Source of the DNA: Erwinia_E haradaeae_F
GTDB taxonomy: Bacteria > Pseudomonadota > Gammaproteobacteria > Enterobacterales > Enterobacteriaceae
DNA length: 64,000 nt
Direction: 5' to 3'
Assembly (NCBI RefSeq): GCF_900698855.1
Contig: NZ_LR217698.1
Span: 930,001-994,000 of the forward strand
Positions 10,963-21,769 of this stretch are shown piece by piece. The notes under the pieces are model-generated. The model did no database searches. It was given only the letters and a program-made list of their open reading frames with translations, and was not told the DNA's origin. The translations under genes were made by a program, and so were the position numbers. The stretch's first letter is position 1. Every line of letters starts with the position of its first letter.

Positions 10963-11787
10963 CTAAATCTTCAGCGTCCCAAGGGTCTTAAATCCAAAAT
11001 CTCTTAAAATAGGTATCAACCTGGTACTCTTAGAAGTAATTTTCATACACAAAGCTACATTCTGAGCTCCTGAAATTGGTATAGATAAACCGTTCTCCAA
11101 AAACCACGCAGTACGACGAGCTACAGCCATCGCAGAATCAATAAAAACCGTTCCCTGAGGCAATACTTGTTTCAATTCCATTAAAATAAAAGCAAAATGC
11201 GTACATCCTAATACTATCGTATCAGGTAACTCAGACATGGACAGCCATGGTTGTAAAGTCAATCTAATTTTTTCTATTGAAATCGGAAAACCATGCAATT
11301 TATTTTCCACTAAATCTACTAACTCCATAGCAGCTAACATTTCAATACGACATTCTCCAGAAAATCGAGATACTAACTGATGCGTATAACTACACTCAAT
11401 GGTCCCGCGAGTAGCTAGTAAACCAATAATACTATTTCGACTTAATTGTACAGCAGGCTTTATTGCGGGAACTACTCCGACAACTGGAAATAAAAAACGA
11501 GAACGTATGGAAGGTAAAGTCACAATACTAGCCGAATTGCATGCAATCACGACCAAAGCTATAGAATATATATTGGTTATTGCTAAAACAATAGATAAAA
11601 TACGATCAATAATAAACTGTTCTGATTTTTCACCATAAGGAAACCCCATATTATCAAAAAAATAAATATAGTGCAGATTTGGAAGTAATATACGAATTTC
11701 GTTATAAATAGATAGACCACCTACCCCGGAATCTAATATTAAAACGGTCGAACCTTCTTTAAAAGAAGGTATTTGATCTTGTTTCAT
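10963..11787 (-). CDS. murI: Glutamate racemase MurI
   Basis: Interconverts L- and D-glutamate to supply D-Glu for peptidoglycan. 274 residues (E. coli about 285). The N-terminal motif LDSGVGGLS gives the catalytic D19 and S20. The two acid/base cysteines are C83 in IACNSAS and C195 in LGCTHF. VVGVVPAIKPA and LATRGTI are also conserved. The ATG at 11787 lacks a ribosome site at normal spacing; an almost perfect one lies 27 bases upstream (see the separate entry). Downstream on the same strand is tRNA-Glu. Confidence 0.97.
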   Translation of the reverse strand: MKQDQIPSFKEGSTVLILDSGVGGLSIYNEIRILLPNLHYIYFFDNMGFPYGEKSEQFIIDRILSIVLAITNIYSIALVVIACNSASIVTLPSIRSRFLFPVVGVVPAIKPAVQLSRNSIIGLLATRGTIECSYTHQLVSRFSGECRIEMLAAMELVDLVENKLHGFPISIEKIRLTLQPWLSMSELPDTIVLGCTHFAFILMELKQVLPQGTVFIDSAMAVARRTAWFLENGLSIPISGAQNVALCMKITSKSTRLIPILRDFGFKTLGTLKI

Positions 11788-11824
11788 AATATGTAACCAA
11801 AAATATTCTTATGAATCACCTCCT
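11783..11824 (-). promoter_or_regulatory. Strong Shine-Dalgarno far upstream of murI, with hairpin reaching the start codon
   Basis: The minus strand reads AGGAGGTGAT (11824-11815), a 10-base perfect match to the 16S 3' tail, but the murI ATG lies 27 bases further on. TTCATAA (11815-11809) can pair with TTATGAA (11789-11783), which contains the ATG. Folding this stem would bring the ribosome site next to the start codon. The stem is AT-rich and weak; the functional reading is inference. Confidence 0.4.
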
Positions 11825-14311
11825 AATATTATGCATGATATTCATCATGTACCTCTAACCTAAAACAAGAAAAAAGAATAAATCAACTTGTCTACATTCG
11901 CTCAGAATCAAAGGATTCTCATTACCGAATCTAACAAACATTGCTCACGATGAAAAGTACCGCTATTGCATATTCTATTAAGATCATCATATAATTCATA
12001 TAATTTATTATAAAGATATTAATCTTATATATTTATATTAAGATAAAACTATTTACATCTAACATCTTTCAACAATTCTAAACACACAAAACAAAACAAT
12101 AAAAAATCGTAATAAATACCAAAACATTAAAAAAATTTTAATACACGAAATCTTCATACTACATATTCACTATATTACATTACTTAGCAAGATTATTCTT
12201 TATATAGAGAAATTAATTATTCAAAATTTATAAAAATGGTTTCTATATTCACTATATCCTGAACCAAATAATCTAATACAAAATCTATCATAATTAAAAT
12301 AGATATTCACCTATTGAATAATAAAAAATAAAATAACCCATAATAAGATCTTATTAATGGAATTAATAAATCAAAAGATTACTTATCACACGCTTTGAAA
12401 TTTAATTCAAATTAAAAATTTATATAATAATAAAACAATAACATCTAAACTAGATATAAATAAACTAATTAAAAAATCAAGATTACAGATTTAACAAGAT
12501 GTTATCTATTAAATATTGAACTTGTATATCGCTACCCAGTTTTTAAAACAAAATATATACAATTCAGTATATAATAACCAGACTCTAAACTTCCAGAATG
12601 CACAATATATCAACTCATATACCACAAATCATTCATATAAATTAAATTATATCAATTCACGCTTAACTTATAGAAATACGTCAAATCCCAAATAACATTC
12701 TAAATTTAATTAGAAGACTTATTAAAATATAGGGATTACACTATTAAAATTTTTCTTTAACTCCATTGTTTTATATGGATAAAAAATTAGATAGATAAAA
12801 TTTAATTACATTATACTATCTATAATCACAATAACATTCTTTAAAAAAAATAAATATTCAAAAAAATATATTAAATATAAAATTTTGTACCTATTTCAAT
12901 TGAAATAAATATTATCAAAAAATCTATTTTATCTCTTAAATATACAAAATATTTTTATAAATATAATTAAAACAAAGTAAAAATAACCAATAAAAATATA
13001 ACACAATAAATTTGTACTCTAATACCCCTTATTATTCCGAGATAATTTTACAAATATTTGATCATTAAAATTATTCGTATGATCCAAATCCAAAACACTA
13101 TGTACTTGTTACCAACAATCTTAAAATATATTAAAAATAATATGATATTTTACTACTTATTTCCACGTAAACAATCTAAATAAAAAATAAAATAACACAA
13201 CTAACATAAAATTAATTACATAATACATATTATATATTATATATTTAATTCTCTATTCAACTTGTGTCTAATATCAACACTCATGCTAATCTATAGAAAT
13301 AATTCTATCTCTCGACAAAAGACGAATCTTCTTCTGACACAAAATTGATATAAATAAATCTTCCTGTGACTATTTAAAGAATAAATAATAGCTAATACAC
13401 ATATATTCAAAAGTATTACCCAATACAACTGAATATTATTCATATCTTATGTAATCTGTCTTTCTATAATTTTTTGAAAAATAGAATTTATCATTACTCT
13501 AGCAATGCACTAAACTTATTGCTATGTCTAAAAAAACTAACAAAAATATAGACGTCAAATTTATATATGAATACAAAAATCTATATATTAATAAACATAT
13601 ATATTCTAATAAAACTAAAATCCTTATTTATTAATATATTAATATTAACACAAATAATTTATATAAATTATATATTAATATCAATCTGATGCATTCAGTC
13701 AATTAGATTATTCGATGAATAGAATGTATAACAATAAGAAACTCTGTCTAAAATATCTTCTTGATAAAAGAGATATCAACAATATCTAAATTAAACCTAA
13801 TATAGGAAAATGATATAAATATATATTTAGATCATATAATCCAATTGAAAAGATATTTTAGTTAAAAAAACTAACTTTTATATCATAAAAAATGATATTA
13901 TATACTATCAATTAGTATAGTGATATTTTATAAATAAAATATCTACACCGTCATATCATGATACATACTAATTATTCTCAATTAAATATATAAAATCACT
14001 TGTACTCTATAGATAATTAGAAGGTAATTATAAAGTTTATAACAAAACTAACGTTTTTTTAAAACAGACAAACTTCAGGCCAGATCTATATAATATCTAA
14101 TGATAGAATCATAATATCTTTTAATCTTACATAAATATATAACACTATTCTTTGATTTTCTATAAAAAATAAACAAACTAACTATAAGTCACATCTAGTA
14201 CATTAATTAAGATATGATACATATCATATATATCTATTATATATGTACTATATATTATGTATCTTTTCAAGATCACTAAACTGTAATGAAAAGTAAAATC
14301 TATCAAAAAAA
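11788..14311. other. AT-rich desert, no gene seen
   Basis: Apart from the murI leader at its left edge, this 2.5-kb stretch shows no convincing open frame or RNA. In E. coli btuB precedes murI; no btuB remnant is recognisable. Rows near 12600 have many C and almost no G on the plus strand. Confidence 0.6.
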
Positions 14312-14388
14312 TGGTGCATCCAGGAGGATTCGAACCTCCGACCGCTCGGTTCGTAGCCGAGTACTCTATCCAACTGAGCTATGGATGC
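14312..14388 (-). tRNA. tRNA-Arg(ACG)
   Basis: 77 nt with encoded CCA. Acceptor GCATCCA/TGGATGC, anticodon stem CTCGG/CCGAG with loop CTACGAA (anticodon ACG, edited to ICG by TadA in this family), T-arm GGAGG-TTCGAAT-CCTCC. It lies four bases downstream of tRNA-Ser, a remnant of the enterobacterial serV-argV cluster. Confidence 0.98.
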
Positions 14389-14392
14389 GAAA

Positions 14393-14484
14393 TGGCGGTG
14401 AGACGGGGATTCGAACCCCGGATGCAATTTTCATTACATACTCCCTTAGCAGGGGAGTGCCTTTAGCCACTCGGCCATCTCACC
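14393..14484 (-). tRNA. tRNA-Ser(GCT)
   Basis: 92 nt, class II with a long variable arm and encoded CCA (discriminator G). Acceptor GGTGAGA pairs with TCTCACC; the anticodon stem CTCCC/GGGAG carries anticodon GCT. Probably transcribed together with tRNA-Arg four bases downstream. Confidence 0.98.
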
Positions 14485-14940
14485 ATTTTTATATCTTAAG
14501 TTAAGTACAAAATCAATATCAACAAATCATACATTTTAAAAAAATTTAATTATTAATATTTTACTTATATTAATATTACAAGTCAAATTTTTTCGAAAAA
14601 CTTCAAGCAAATAAATATAAAAACTATTTTATACCCAACCATATATCTAATAACATTATTAACATTTACATAGAAACTGTATATATAACTATATATCTAT
14701 ATTCAGAATAAAACAGATACATCAATCAAAGATCAAATTATTAATTGATGTTATACTTCTATATAAAAATAAGATACATGTATTTATGTTTCATGTTTTA
14801 AAACATTACTAATAAAAAAGACACTAATAATTAAAAAATATAAAAATAATCTATTAATAAAAAATTCCTCTTTTCTTTTATATAAGAAAAGGCACTCAAT
14901 ATATAAGATTTATTTAAAAAATACAAGCCATGCATACTAT
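14485..14940. other. proP to tRNA-Ser intergenic region
   Basis: 456 bases of AT-rich DNA. The only structure seen is the terminator for proP at 14861-14891. Confidence 0.6.
14861..14891 (-). terminator. Rho-independent terminator downstream of proP
   Basis: On the minus strand an 8-bp stem (CTTTTCTT, 14891-14884, with AAGAAAAG, 14877-14870), loop ATATAA, is followed after a few bases by a T-run near 14864-14859. It lies 50 bases past the proP stop codon and is the clearest intrinsic terminator in the window. Confidence 0.65.
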
Positions 14941-16371
14941 TCATATAACATTCTTTTTTATATTACGATTATATATCTTCAAGGAATCTGAAGATAAATA
15001 TAAAATAGAATTTATAGAATCAATTCTGTACAAAGATGTGTTAGCAGTTTCTTTCATCGCAATTCCAGTACAAAAACCAATCACTGATACTATCATAAGA
15101 CAATAAGCTGGAACATATAGATCTCTAGTAATCTCTACTAACCAAGCTAAAATAACCGGTGTGAAACCAGCGACTAAGATTGAAAAATTAAAAGAACTAG
15201 CCAATGCTCTATAACGTATAGATGTTGGAAACATCTCTGGTAAACTAGATGCTGTCACACCAGTAAAACTATTAAGAATAGCTGCCAATATTAACAAACC
15301 AAAAATAACAAAACAGACTCTTCCGCTATTAATTAACATAAAAGATGGTGTAGATAAACAAAACAATGCTGTGCTACCTAAAATAACTAATGGACGACGA
15401 CCAAACTTATCACTCATCCAACCCATAATAGGTTGTAAAAATAACATAACAAACATAACACAGCTCATGATGAGCAACCCATCACTCTCTTCATAATGCA
15501 AATTATATGACAAGTAACCTGGTATATAGGTCAAAAGAATATAATATAGAACATTTGTTGTTACCACTAAACCAATACAAATCAAAACACTTTTCCAAAA
15601 CTGCATGATATTTTCTTTGCAAGAAATCCTGTGCCCCTCCGAAAAGTTTGGACAGTACTTTATTTTTGTTTGTTTTATATAATTATAAAATACAGGAGTC
15701 TCATGTAGTCTACAACGCATATATAACCCAATAAAACCTAAAGGTATACTAATCATAAACGGAATGCGCCAACCCCATTCTAAAAAATAGGACTTCCCAG
15801 TAATGCTCGCAATGAACACGACCGTCCCCGACCCCAACAAAAATCCGAAAATAGAACTAAAATCTAACCAACTTGCTATAAACCCGCGATTACAATCTGG
15901 AGAATATTCAGAAACAAAAATTGCAGCCCCAACATACTCACCTCCTACTGAAAAACCCTGTACTATTCTACACAATATAAGACAAATAGGAGCCCAAATA
16001 CCAACTACAGAATAAGAAGGAATAAAACTAATACAAGCTGTACTTACTGACATAATTATAATAGTGATGGAAAGTATCCTTTGTCGACCATATTGATCAC
16101 CTAAAAGTCCAAAAAATAAACCACCCAATGGACGAATTAAAAAAGGAATAGAAAAAGTTGCTAATATAGAAATTCTTTGAACATCTGGATCAGAGATAGG
16201 AAAAAAAATTTTTCCGATCTCACTTGACATAAATCCATAAACTCCAAAATCAAACCACTCACAAGCATTACCTAATGAAGTAGCTATAATTACTTTAGGA
16301 AGTCTAACTCTATCCATAATATTGATATTTTTTAATTTAAAAAGATTCAAACACTTATTATATAATTGCAT
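14941..16371 (-). CDS. proP: ProP-like proline/glycine betaine:H+ symporter (MFS), short C-terminus
   Basis: Twelve-helix major facilitator that takes up osmolytes such as proline and betaine with protons. 476 residues against 500 in E. coli. Matches are strong throughout: SLGNACEWFDFGVYGF, LIRPLGGLFFG, LGDQYGRQ, QGFSVGGEY, WGWRIPF, LTYIPGYLS, SDKFGRRP, ASSLPEMFPTSIRY and MKETAN. The region LKNINIMDRVRLPK aligns with the E. coli N-terminus, supporting the ATG at 16371. After MKETAN the protein ends in about 32 unrelated residues, so the cytoplasmic coiled-coil tail of E. coli ProP is missing. Loss of osmotic tuning is inference. Confidence 0.93.
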   Translation of the reverse strand: MQLYNKCLNLFKLKNINIMDRVRLPKVIIATSLGNACEWFDFGVYGFMSSEIGKIFFPISDPDVQRISILATFSIPFLIRPLGGLFFGLLGDQYGRQRILSITIIIMSVSTACISFIPSYSVVGIWAPICLILCRIVQGFSVGGEYVGAAIFVSEYSPDCNRGFIASWLDFSSIFGFLLGSGTVVFIASITGKSYFLEWGWRIPFMISIPLGFIGLYMRCRLHETPVFYNYIKQTKIKYCPNFSEGHRISCKENIMQFWKSVLICIGLVVTTNVLYYILLTYIPGYLSYNLHYEESDGLLIMSCVMFVMLFLQPIMGWMSDKFGRRPLVILGSTALFCLSTPSFMLINSGRVCFVIFGLLILAAILNSFTGVTASSLPEMFPTSIRYRALASSFNFSILVAGFTPVILAWLVEITRDLYVPAYCLMIVSVIGFCTGIAMKETANTSLYRIDSINSILYLSSDSLKIYNRNIKKNVI

Positions 16372-16520
16372 TTATAGTATCCATATGATAGTCTAAATAC
16401 ATATAAGTACCTCGCAAGAATAAATTTATCTTTCAATTAAAGTGTTTCTTATCATAAGAACTATTCTAACCTAAATATCAATTTAAAATAAAAATCCTAG
16501 ATCTATGACAATTAAAATAC

Positions 16521-16555
16521 TAATTAATAGTATAGATATTAATTAATAGTATAGA
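16521..16555. repeat. Tandem duplication, 19-base period
   Basis: TAATTAATAGTATAGA occurs at 16521-16536 and again at 16540-16555. A recent short duplication in noncoding DNA upstream of proP. Confidence 0.8.
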
Positions 16556-16679
16556 AAATTATTAAAAAGACGATAATTATAGTAGATATATAATCCACTA
16601 CTTATTTCGTATAAAATCAGCTTATATAAAACTGTCTATACCTAACAACCCATTTTTCCATCTTTCTTAAACTAAAAAG

Positions 16680-16799
16680 AGAGTATTATTAAATAATTAT
16701 ACCAGTTTACCATCTCACCGAATAAGAAAGTGAGTCTATAGAAATACCCTGATAAGCTATCCATTAAAACTCTCAATACTTTCTCAAAAATAATACTCT
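16680..16799. repeat. 11-bp inverted repeat pair enclosing about 100 bases
   Basis: AGAGTATTATT at 16680-16690 and its exact complement at 16789-16799. The interior is less AT-rich than its surroundings and contains the candidate proP promoter. Could be chance or a decayed element. Confidence 0.35.
16696..16725 (-). promoter_or_regulatory. Possible extended -10 promoter for proP
   Basis: The minus strand carries TGGTATAAT (TATAAT at 16701-16696), an extended -10 element, about 325 bases before the proP ATG. No good -35 box is present. TATAAT strings are common in such AT-rich DNA, so support is weak. Confidence 0.25.
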
Positions 16800-17958
16800 A
16801 ATTTTTATTTAAAAATTCTTATATCGCATACAGTGGTTTTTGTATTTGAGGAGAGAAAAAACTAAATAGTATTTTCTCTAAACTAGATGACTTTTTAAAA
16901 AAAACATCGATCACATTTAAGACCCAAGAATCCTATATTCTTCATAAGACATATCGTATTAATTGCAATAGATCCTATCTAAAACTATATTAATGAAATT
17001 AATAATACTCTATTTATTTTTTTCTAAAAAAGACCATTATTTTCCCTTATTATAATATCTTTTTAATACTAAGAGCTATACATATTTAAAAAATCCATAC
17101 TTATATGGTGATATATATCAATATAGTGATTATATAACACATACAAACCATTAAAAATAATTAAGTAAATTTATTTAAATATAAATGATTTTATTTTACA
17201 TAATAAAAAATATTAATTTAGTTAAAACTATTACTTTTTACACCCCAACTAATTTTATACGAACAAAAACATCTAAAACATAGGTTAAAATGACTCTAAA
17301 AAATAAAAACAATTATATCTAAAAATATCATTTTATCAATTGTACATTAATTCCACTAGATTCTTTTAATAATACTTCATATTAAAAATACTGACAAAAC
17401 TACCAGAGTTGCAGATAATTAACTACTACATATTAAATAATCTGGAAAAATAATTTTAAAATATAATATGATTTGTTAATAATCCTGTGTCTTAAAAAGA
17501 CATTCTTCTGAATTCGTTCTAAATATTAAATAAAATCAATAAATTAAAATTCCTTCTGTAATCAAAAAATCAAAAAATACAAGTTTATTGTCCATAATAA
17601 AGACAATAAAAAAAAGAAAAACATTATAAATGATCTAATCCTTCTGCCCTTTATAAGAAAATCTGAATAACGATACACACATCTTAATCGATCAATCTCA
17701 GAACTTTATGCTATTTTATATAAATAAATAAGAAATTAATCAAAACCACCTCCCAATTGAACCATATTCAAATTATTTTTATATCCAATTGCAATTCAAG
17801 TACAATAAGAATACAATTCTATTCATTTTTATAGGACTTATAATAAAATAAAAATTAGATAACATCTAGATCAAATTCTAAAAGATCCTTCATTCCAGAT
17901 AATTAATTTAATGTAACGATAAACATTATAATTAATATTAATAATAGAGATTTTATTT

Positions 17959-18165
17959 ATGAAAAAAGATATACATCCCAATTACGCTGCAATTACCGCT
18001 AAATGCTCGTGCGGTAATAGAATTCAAACACGCTCTACCTTAGGTCATGATTTAAACATTGATGTATGCAGCCAATGCCACCCATTCTATACTGGAAAAC
18101 AACGTGATGCAGCAAAAGGTGGTAGAATCGATCGATTTAACAAACGCTTTAAAATTCCAAGTTAG
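17959..18165 (+). CDS. rpmE: 50S ribosomal protein L31 (zinc-binding type)
   Basis: Small protein of the large ribosomal subunit that bridges to the small subunit. 68 residues (E. coli 70). Begins MKKDIHPNY; zinc ligands are the C-S-C pair near residues 16-18 and the C-x2-C pair in VCSQCHPF near 37-40, so this is the zinc-containing form. GKQRDAAKGGRIDRFNKRF is conserved; the last two E. coli residues are missing. The ribosome site is weak (AGAG). It stands alone, 0.7 kb before rmuC. Confidence 0.97.
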   Translation: MKKDIHPNYAAITAKCSCGNRIQTRSTLGHDLNIDVCSQCHPFYTGKQRDAAKGGRIDRFNKRFKIPS

Positions 18166-18856
18166 ATATTGAATAATATTAGCTTTATAAAATAGATAAA
18201 TCTTGTAACTATCTCGTTATATAAATAGATTTAAAATCTAAATTAATAAAATATCGTATATCAAGCAATATCAGATAAAAAATAAATAGAAAGTTATAAA
18301 TACACGCAAAAGATCAAATAATTAAAATTCAAGATATATTATATAATTATAGTTTTCTATAACAATCTGAATTAAATGTTGCTTTTCGATAGAATCATAT
18401 TCTACTAAGCCTTATTAGAATTAGTCAATATACTAGATCAGGTAATACACTAAACCTAATATCACTTTTTCTCACCTTAACCAAATACTAAATACCTTGA
18501 TATTTTAAAAATTTCCAATACTCCTAAGTTGATTTTTAAGAAAAATAATAAAAATTATACATTTTACTCTCCCTATAAAACCATATAAAGACTCACCTAC
18601 CAAAAAAGAATAAAATATGCATAAAACTTAATCTCAGTAAAAGGATTACATAAAATTATATACAACATGGTATTATTTTCTATAAAAATATTAAATCTAA
18701 ATTTACATAAGTAATTAAATAGCATTTATATAAATTATACATGCGTTCTGACATAATGTCTAAACTCAAAACCAGATTATATTAATTTATGTTCTCCGAA
18801 TAAAAATCTTAAAAAATTTAAAATTTATGTTAGACACTAATAAAATATACTAAAAA
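18166..18856. other. rpmE-rmuC intergenic region, no gene seen
   Basis: About 690 AT-rich bases with no open frame, hairpin terminator or repeat that I can support. In E. coli udp precedes rmuC; no udp remnant is recognisable. Confidence 0.6.
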
Positions 18857-20347
18857 ATGAACAATATAACTAAGTATGATTTTATCTCTATTTTATCGGC
18901 AACCATAATAGGTTGGATCTGGACCTCTGTCCATTATAAATTCCGTCTATCCAAAATAAAAAAGGAAAAACTTCTTTATAACGAAGAAATTCAATGTAAA
19001 AATAACGAACTTAATCGATTACAAGGGCAGTTAGAGAAACACATAATTCTTCAACAACAAAAAGAACAAGAATATCACGCACTGTATAGTTGTTTAGCAA
19101 CTACTAGAGAAAAAATAGATAATATTGAACACTGGAAAAACGAAAATGAAAAACTAAGACATGAAAAAGATTATCAAATAGAAATTAATAACGCCCAAAA
19201 AGCGGAACTACGTGAAATAACAGCCCGTCTAGAAGAAACAAAAACCTTTATTGAAGAAAAAAATAAACTCTTAGTACACAATGAGCAACATCTCAATATT
19301 CAATTTGAAAATCTAGCAAATCGTATTTTTGAAAATACCGGACACCGTATTGATGAACAAAATAGAAACAGCCTACAAGGTTTAATAGAACCACTACGCG
19401 AACAACTCGAAGGATTTCGACGTCAAGTACAAGAAGGATTAAACCAAGAATCACGAGAACGCCATACCTTAACTTATGAGATTCACAATCTTCAAAAACT
19501 TAATGCGCAAATAACTGAAGAAACACTCAATTTAACTCGAGCATTAAAAGGAGACAAAAAAACCCAAGGCAACTGGGGAGAAATAGTTCTCAGTAATATT
19601 TTAGATGCCGCTGGCTTACGAGAAGGTCATGAATATGAAACTCAAGTAAAAATTCAAACAGAAGACAATGGACACTTTCAACCAGATATTATTGTTCACA
19701 TGCCTCATGAAAGAGATATAATAATCGATGCAAAAATGACGCTAGTGGCCTATGAACGTTATTTCAACTCAATTGATTCTATCCAACAAGAAAAAGCTAT
19801 TAAAGAACATATTATTGCTATTCGTGGGCATTTAAAAAACCTGAGTAATAAAGATTACCAATCACTACCAGGCATACGCTCTCTAGATTATATCTTAATG
19901 TTTATTCCAATAGAGCCAGCTTTTCTACTGGCAATTAACAGAAAACCCGAGCTGATTACTGAAGCTTTAAATCAAAATATTATGCTAGTAAGCCCAACAA
20001 CGCTTCTAGTCGCATTACGCACTATAAATAATCTATGGCATCATGAAAACCAAAATCGTTATGCCCAACATATTTCTGATCGCGCCGCACGCCTGTATGA
20101 TAAAATACGCTTATTTGTAGACGACATGTGCAGCATAGGGGATAATCTATGTAAAGCACAACATTGCTATCAGCAATCTATGAAAAAGTTATCAGAAGGA
20201 CGTGGAAACTTAATTTCCCAAGCTGAAGCTTTCCGTCAAATGGGTGTTGAAATAAAACGACCAATCCATAAAAAACTAATAGAAAAATCTTTACTTATAA
20301 AAGATCAAGAAAAAATAAACCGCACTAATGTTAGTGATCTTAATTAA
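18857..20347 (+). CDS. rmuC: RmuC family recombination-limiting protein
   Basis: Predicted nuclease-like protein that limits recombination at inverted repeats in E. coli. 496 residues (E. coli 475). An N-terminal hydrophobic segment (residues about 8-25) is followed by a long charged coiled coil to about residue 230, then the conserved RmuC domain: TRALKGDKKTQGNWGE, AAGLREGHEYETQ, PDIIVHMP, IIDAKMTLVAYERYF, DYILMFIPIEPAFLLA and MLVSPTTLLVALRT. The D/DAK spacing resembles PD-(D/E)XK nucleases. It is followed, after a 1.4-kb gap, by ubiE-ubiJ-ubiB as in E. coli. Retention of such a non-essential gene suggests moderate reduction. Confidence 0.95.
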   Translation: MNNITKYDFISILSATIIGWIWTSVHYKFRLSKIKKEKLLYNEEIQCKNNELNRLQGQLEKHIILQQQKEQEYHALYSCLATTREKIDNIEHWKNENEKLRHEKDYQIEINNAQKAELREITARLEETKTFIEEKNKLLVHNEQHLNIQFENLANRIFENTGHRIDEQNRNSLQGLIEPLREQLEGFRRQVQEGLNQESRERHTLTYEIHNLQKLNAQITEETLNLTRALKGDKKTQGNWGEIVLSNILDAAGLREGHEYETQVKIQTEDNGHFQPDIIVHMPHERDIIIDAKMTLVAYERYFNSIDSIQQEKAIKEHIIAIRGHLKNLSNKDYQSLPGIRSLDYILMFIPIEPAFLLAINRKPELITEALNQNIMLVSPTTLLVALRTINNLWHHENQNRYAQHISDRAARLYDKIRLFVDDMCSIGDNLCKAQHCYQQSMKKLSEGRGNLISQAEAFRQMGVEIKRPIHKKLIEKSLLIKDQEKINRTNVSDLN

Positions 20348-21769
20348 AATGAATATATGTCATAAAATATTCCTAATATAATAAATTTTATAATTTAATA
20401 TATAAATATCATTATTTAATTCTCACTGTAAATGAATGAATTATATACAAGTTATTCTGATCATTAAGATTAATGATCTAAATATAAAAAAACTTTTATA
20501 CTATCTATTAATCTAGATCATAACACAGTAATTGACATGCCAGATATTTCATTAAGCATAAAAATATAGACTAACTAACTTACATAACCCAATAATATAT
20601 TGTCAAAAATCTAATAAAACTTAGATATACTTTTTAAAAAGTAATAAAATTACATCACGATTTAACCTTTATGAAGATAAATATATAAAATACTCTAAAT
20701 AAATAAAAATATCTCCTTTTAATGTCTTTGTAGAAGAAAATGGGGAAATTGTAAATATTTTAACTAGATACAAATAGATGATGTAAAAAGGATTGTCAAC
20801 CTTCTATAGGAGATATTAATACATCCTTATCCATAATTATAAATATCAATTCTTCTGAGATCAGAAAATATAAAACATATTTATCAAAACTTATTCTATA
20901 TTATACGATATATATAGGAATCTCATCTACTTAAGTTCTCTAAAAAGAACTTAATCATGTACGCCATGAATCATCCTTCTTTAATTAAAGAGAAACAAAG
21001 TCTTCTAATCATTCTTTTAGTGATTGCTTAAAAATCTTAAAAAATAAAAAATCTAGTAATTAAAAAGAATCAAGACAGTTACATATTTTAAAACAACTAA
21101 TATTTATACAGAAAATAAATAGACATTCTCTGATACAAAAGAGTTCTACATAAATTAAAAAATAAAATAAAAATTAAATATCTCATACTTAAATTCATCT
21201 ATCTATCTATAATCAAAGAAAGTATAATAAACAAAACTTTTAATGAATAACTAAAAAAAATCTTATTAAAAATAATTTTAACTCTCAGTATTTTATCTTC
21301 ATTCTTAATTAAGAACACCTGTCTTTTTATATCGAATATAATATACCATAACACATTTTTATCTGCGTAAATTATCTCTTAATTAGAATTTTCTAATTGA
21401 AAATAATTATATCAGATATATATTTAACTTTTTTTTTAGAAAACACCATATTATTATATATTCCATTTTCTAAACATATTCTATTAAATAATATACTTAT
21501 CTAAAAAAAATGTAATAAAAAATGATAACATCATAAATAAATCTAAAACTGTATTCACTTGATAAAAAATTAAAACGTTTATTAATACTGTAGGTATACA
21601 CGCAACCCCTTACGGTATGTTATACTGGAACACCTTCAAAAAAATAATCTAAACAATACATTTTTTAAATACATTTCAAACTTCAATAATTTCTATAACT
21701 ATCATCAATAACTAGAGAACTATATCCATAACCATATACTTAGAATAAATTTTAATACTTGGAACATAT
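20348..21769. other. rmuC-ubiE intergenic desert
   Basis: 1.4 kb, AT-rich, no open frame. One 10-bp inverted repeat (AATATCTCCT at 20708-20717, complement at 20808-20817) encloses about 90 bases. In E. coli this gap is short, so here the spacer itself has expanded or a gene has decayed. Confidence 0.55.

Larger units (their letters stand above)
16372..17958. other. proP-rpmE divergent intergenic region
   Basis: 1.6 kb without an intact gene. It holds a tandem 19-bp duplication (16521-16555), an 11-bp inverted repeat pair (16680-16690 and 16789-16799) and a possible extended -10 promoter on the minus strand. The rest is AT-rich noise. Confidence 0.55.

Noticed and set aside
11809..11824. Plus-strand ATCACCTCCT as the 3' end of a decayed 16S rRNA gene
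   Set aside because: Only the anti-Shine-Dalgarno core matches; upstream bases do not align with 16S, and it lies on the wrong side of murI for the inferred operon.
14286..14504. 72-codon plus-strand frame across the tRNA-Arg/tRNA-Ser genes
   Set aside because: It is the antisense translation of two tRNA genes, a common false protein call.
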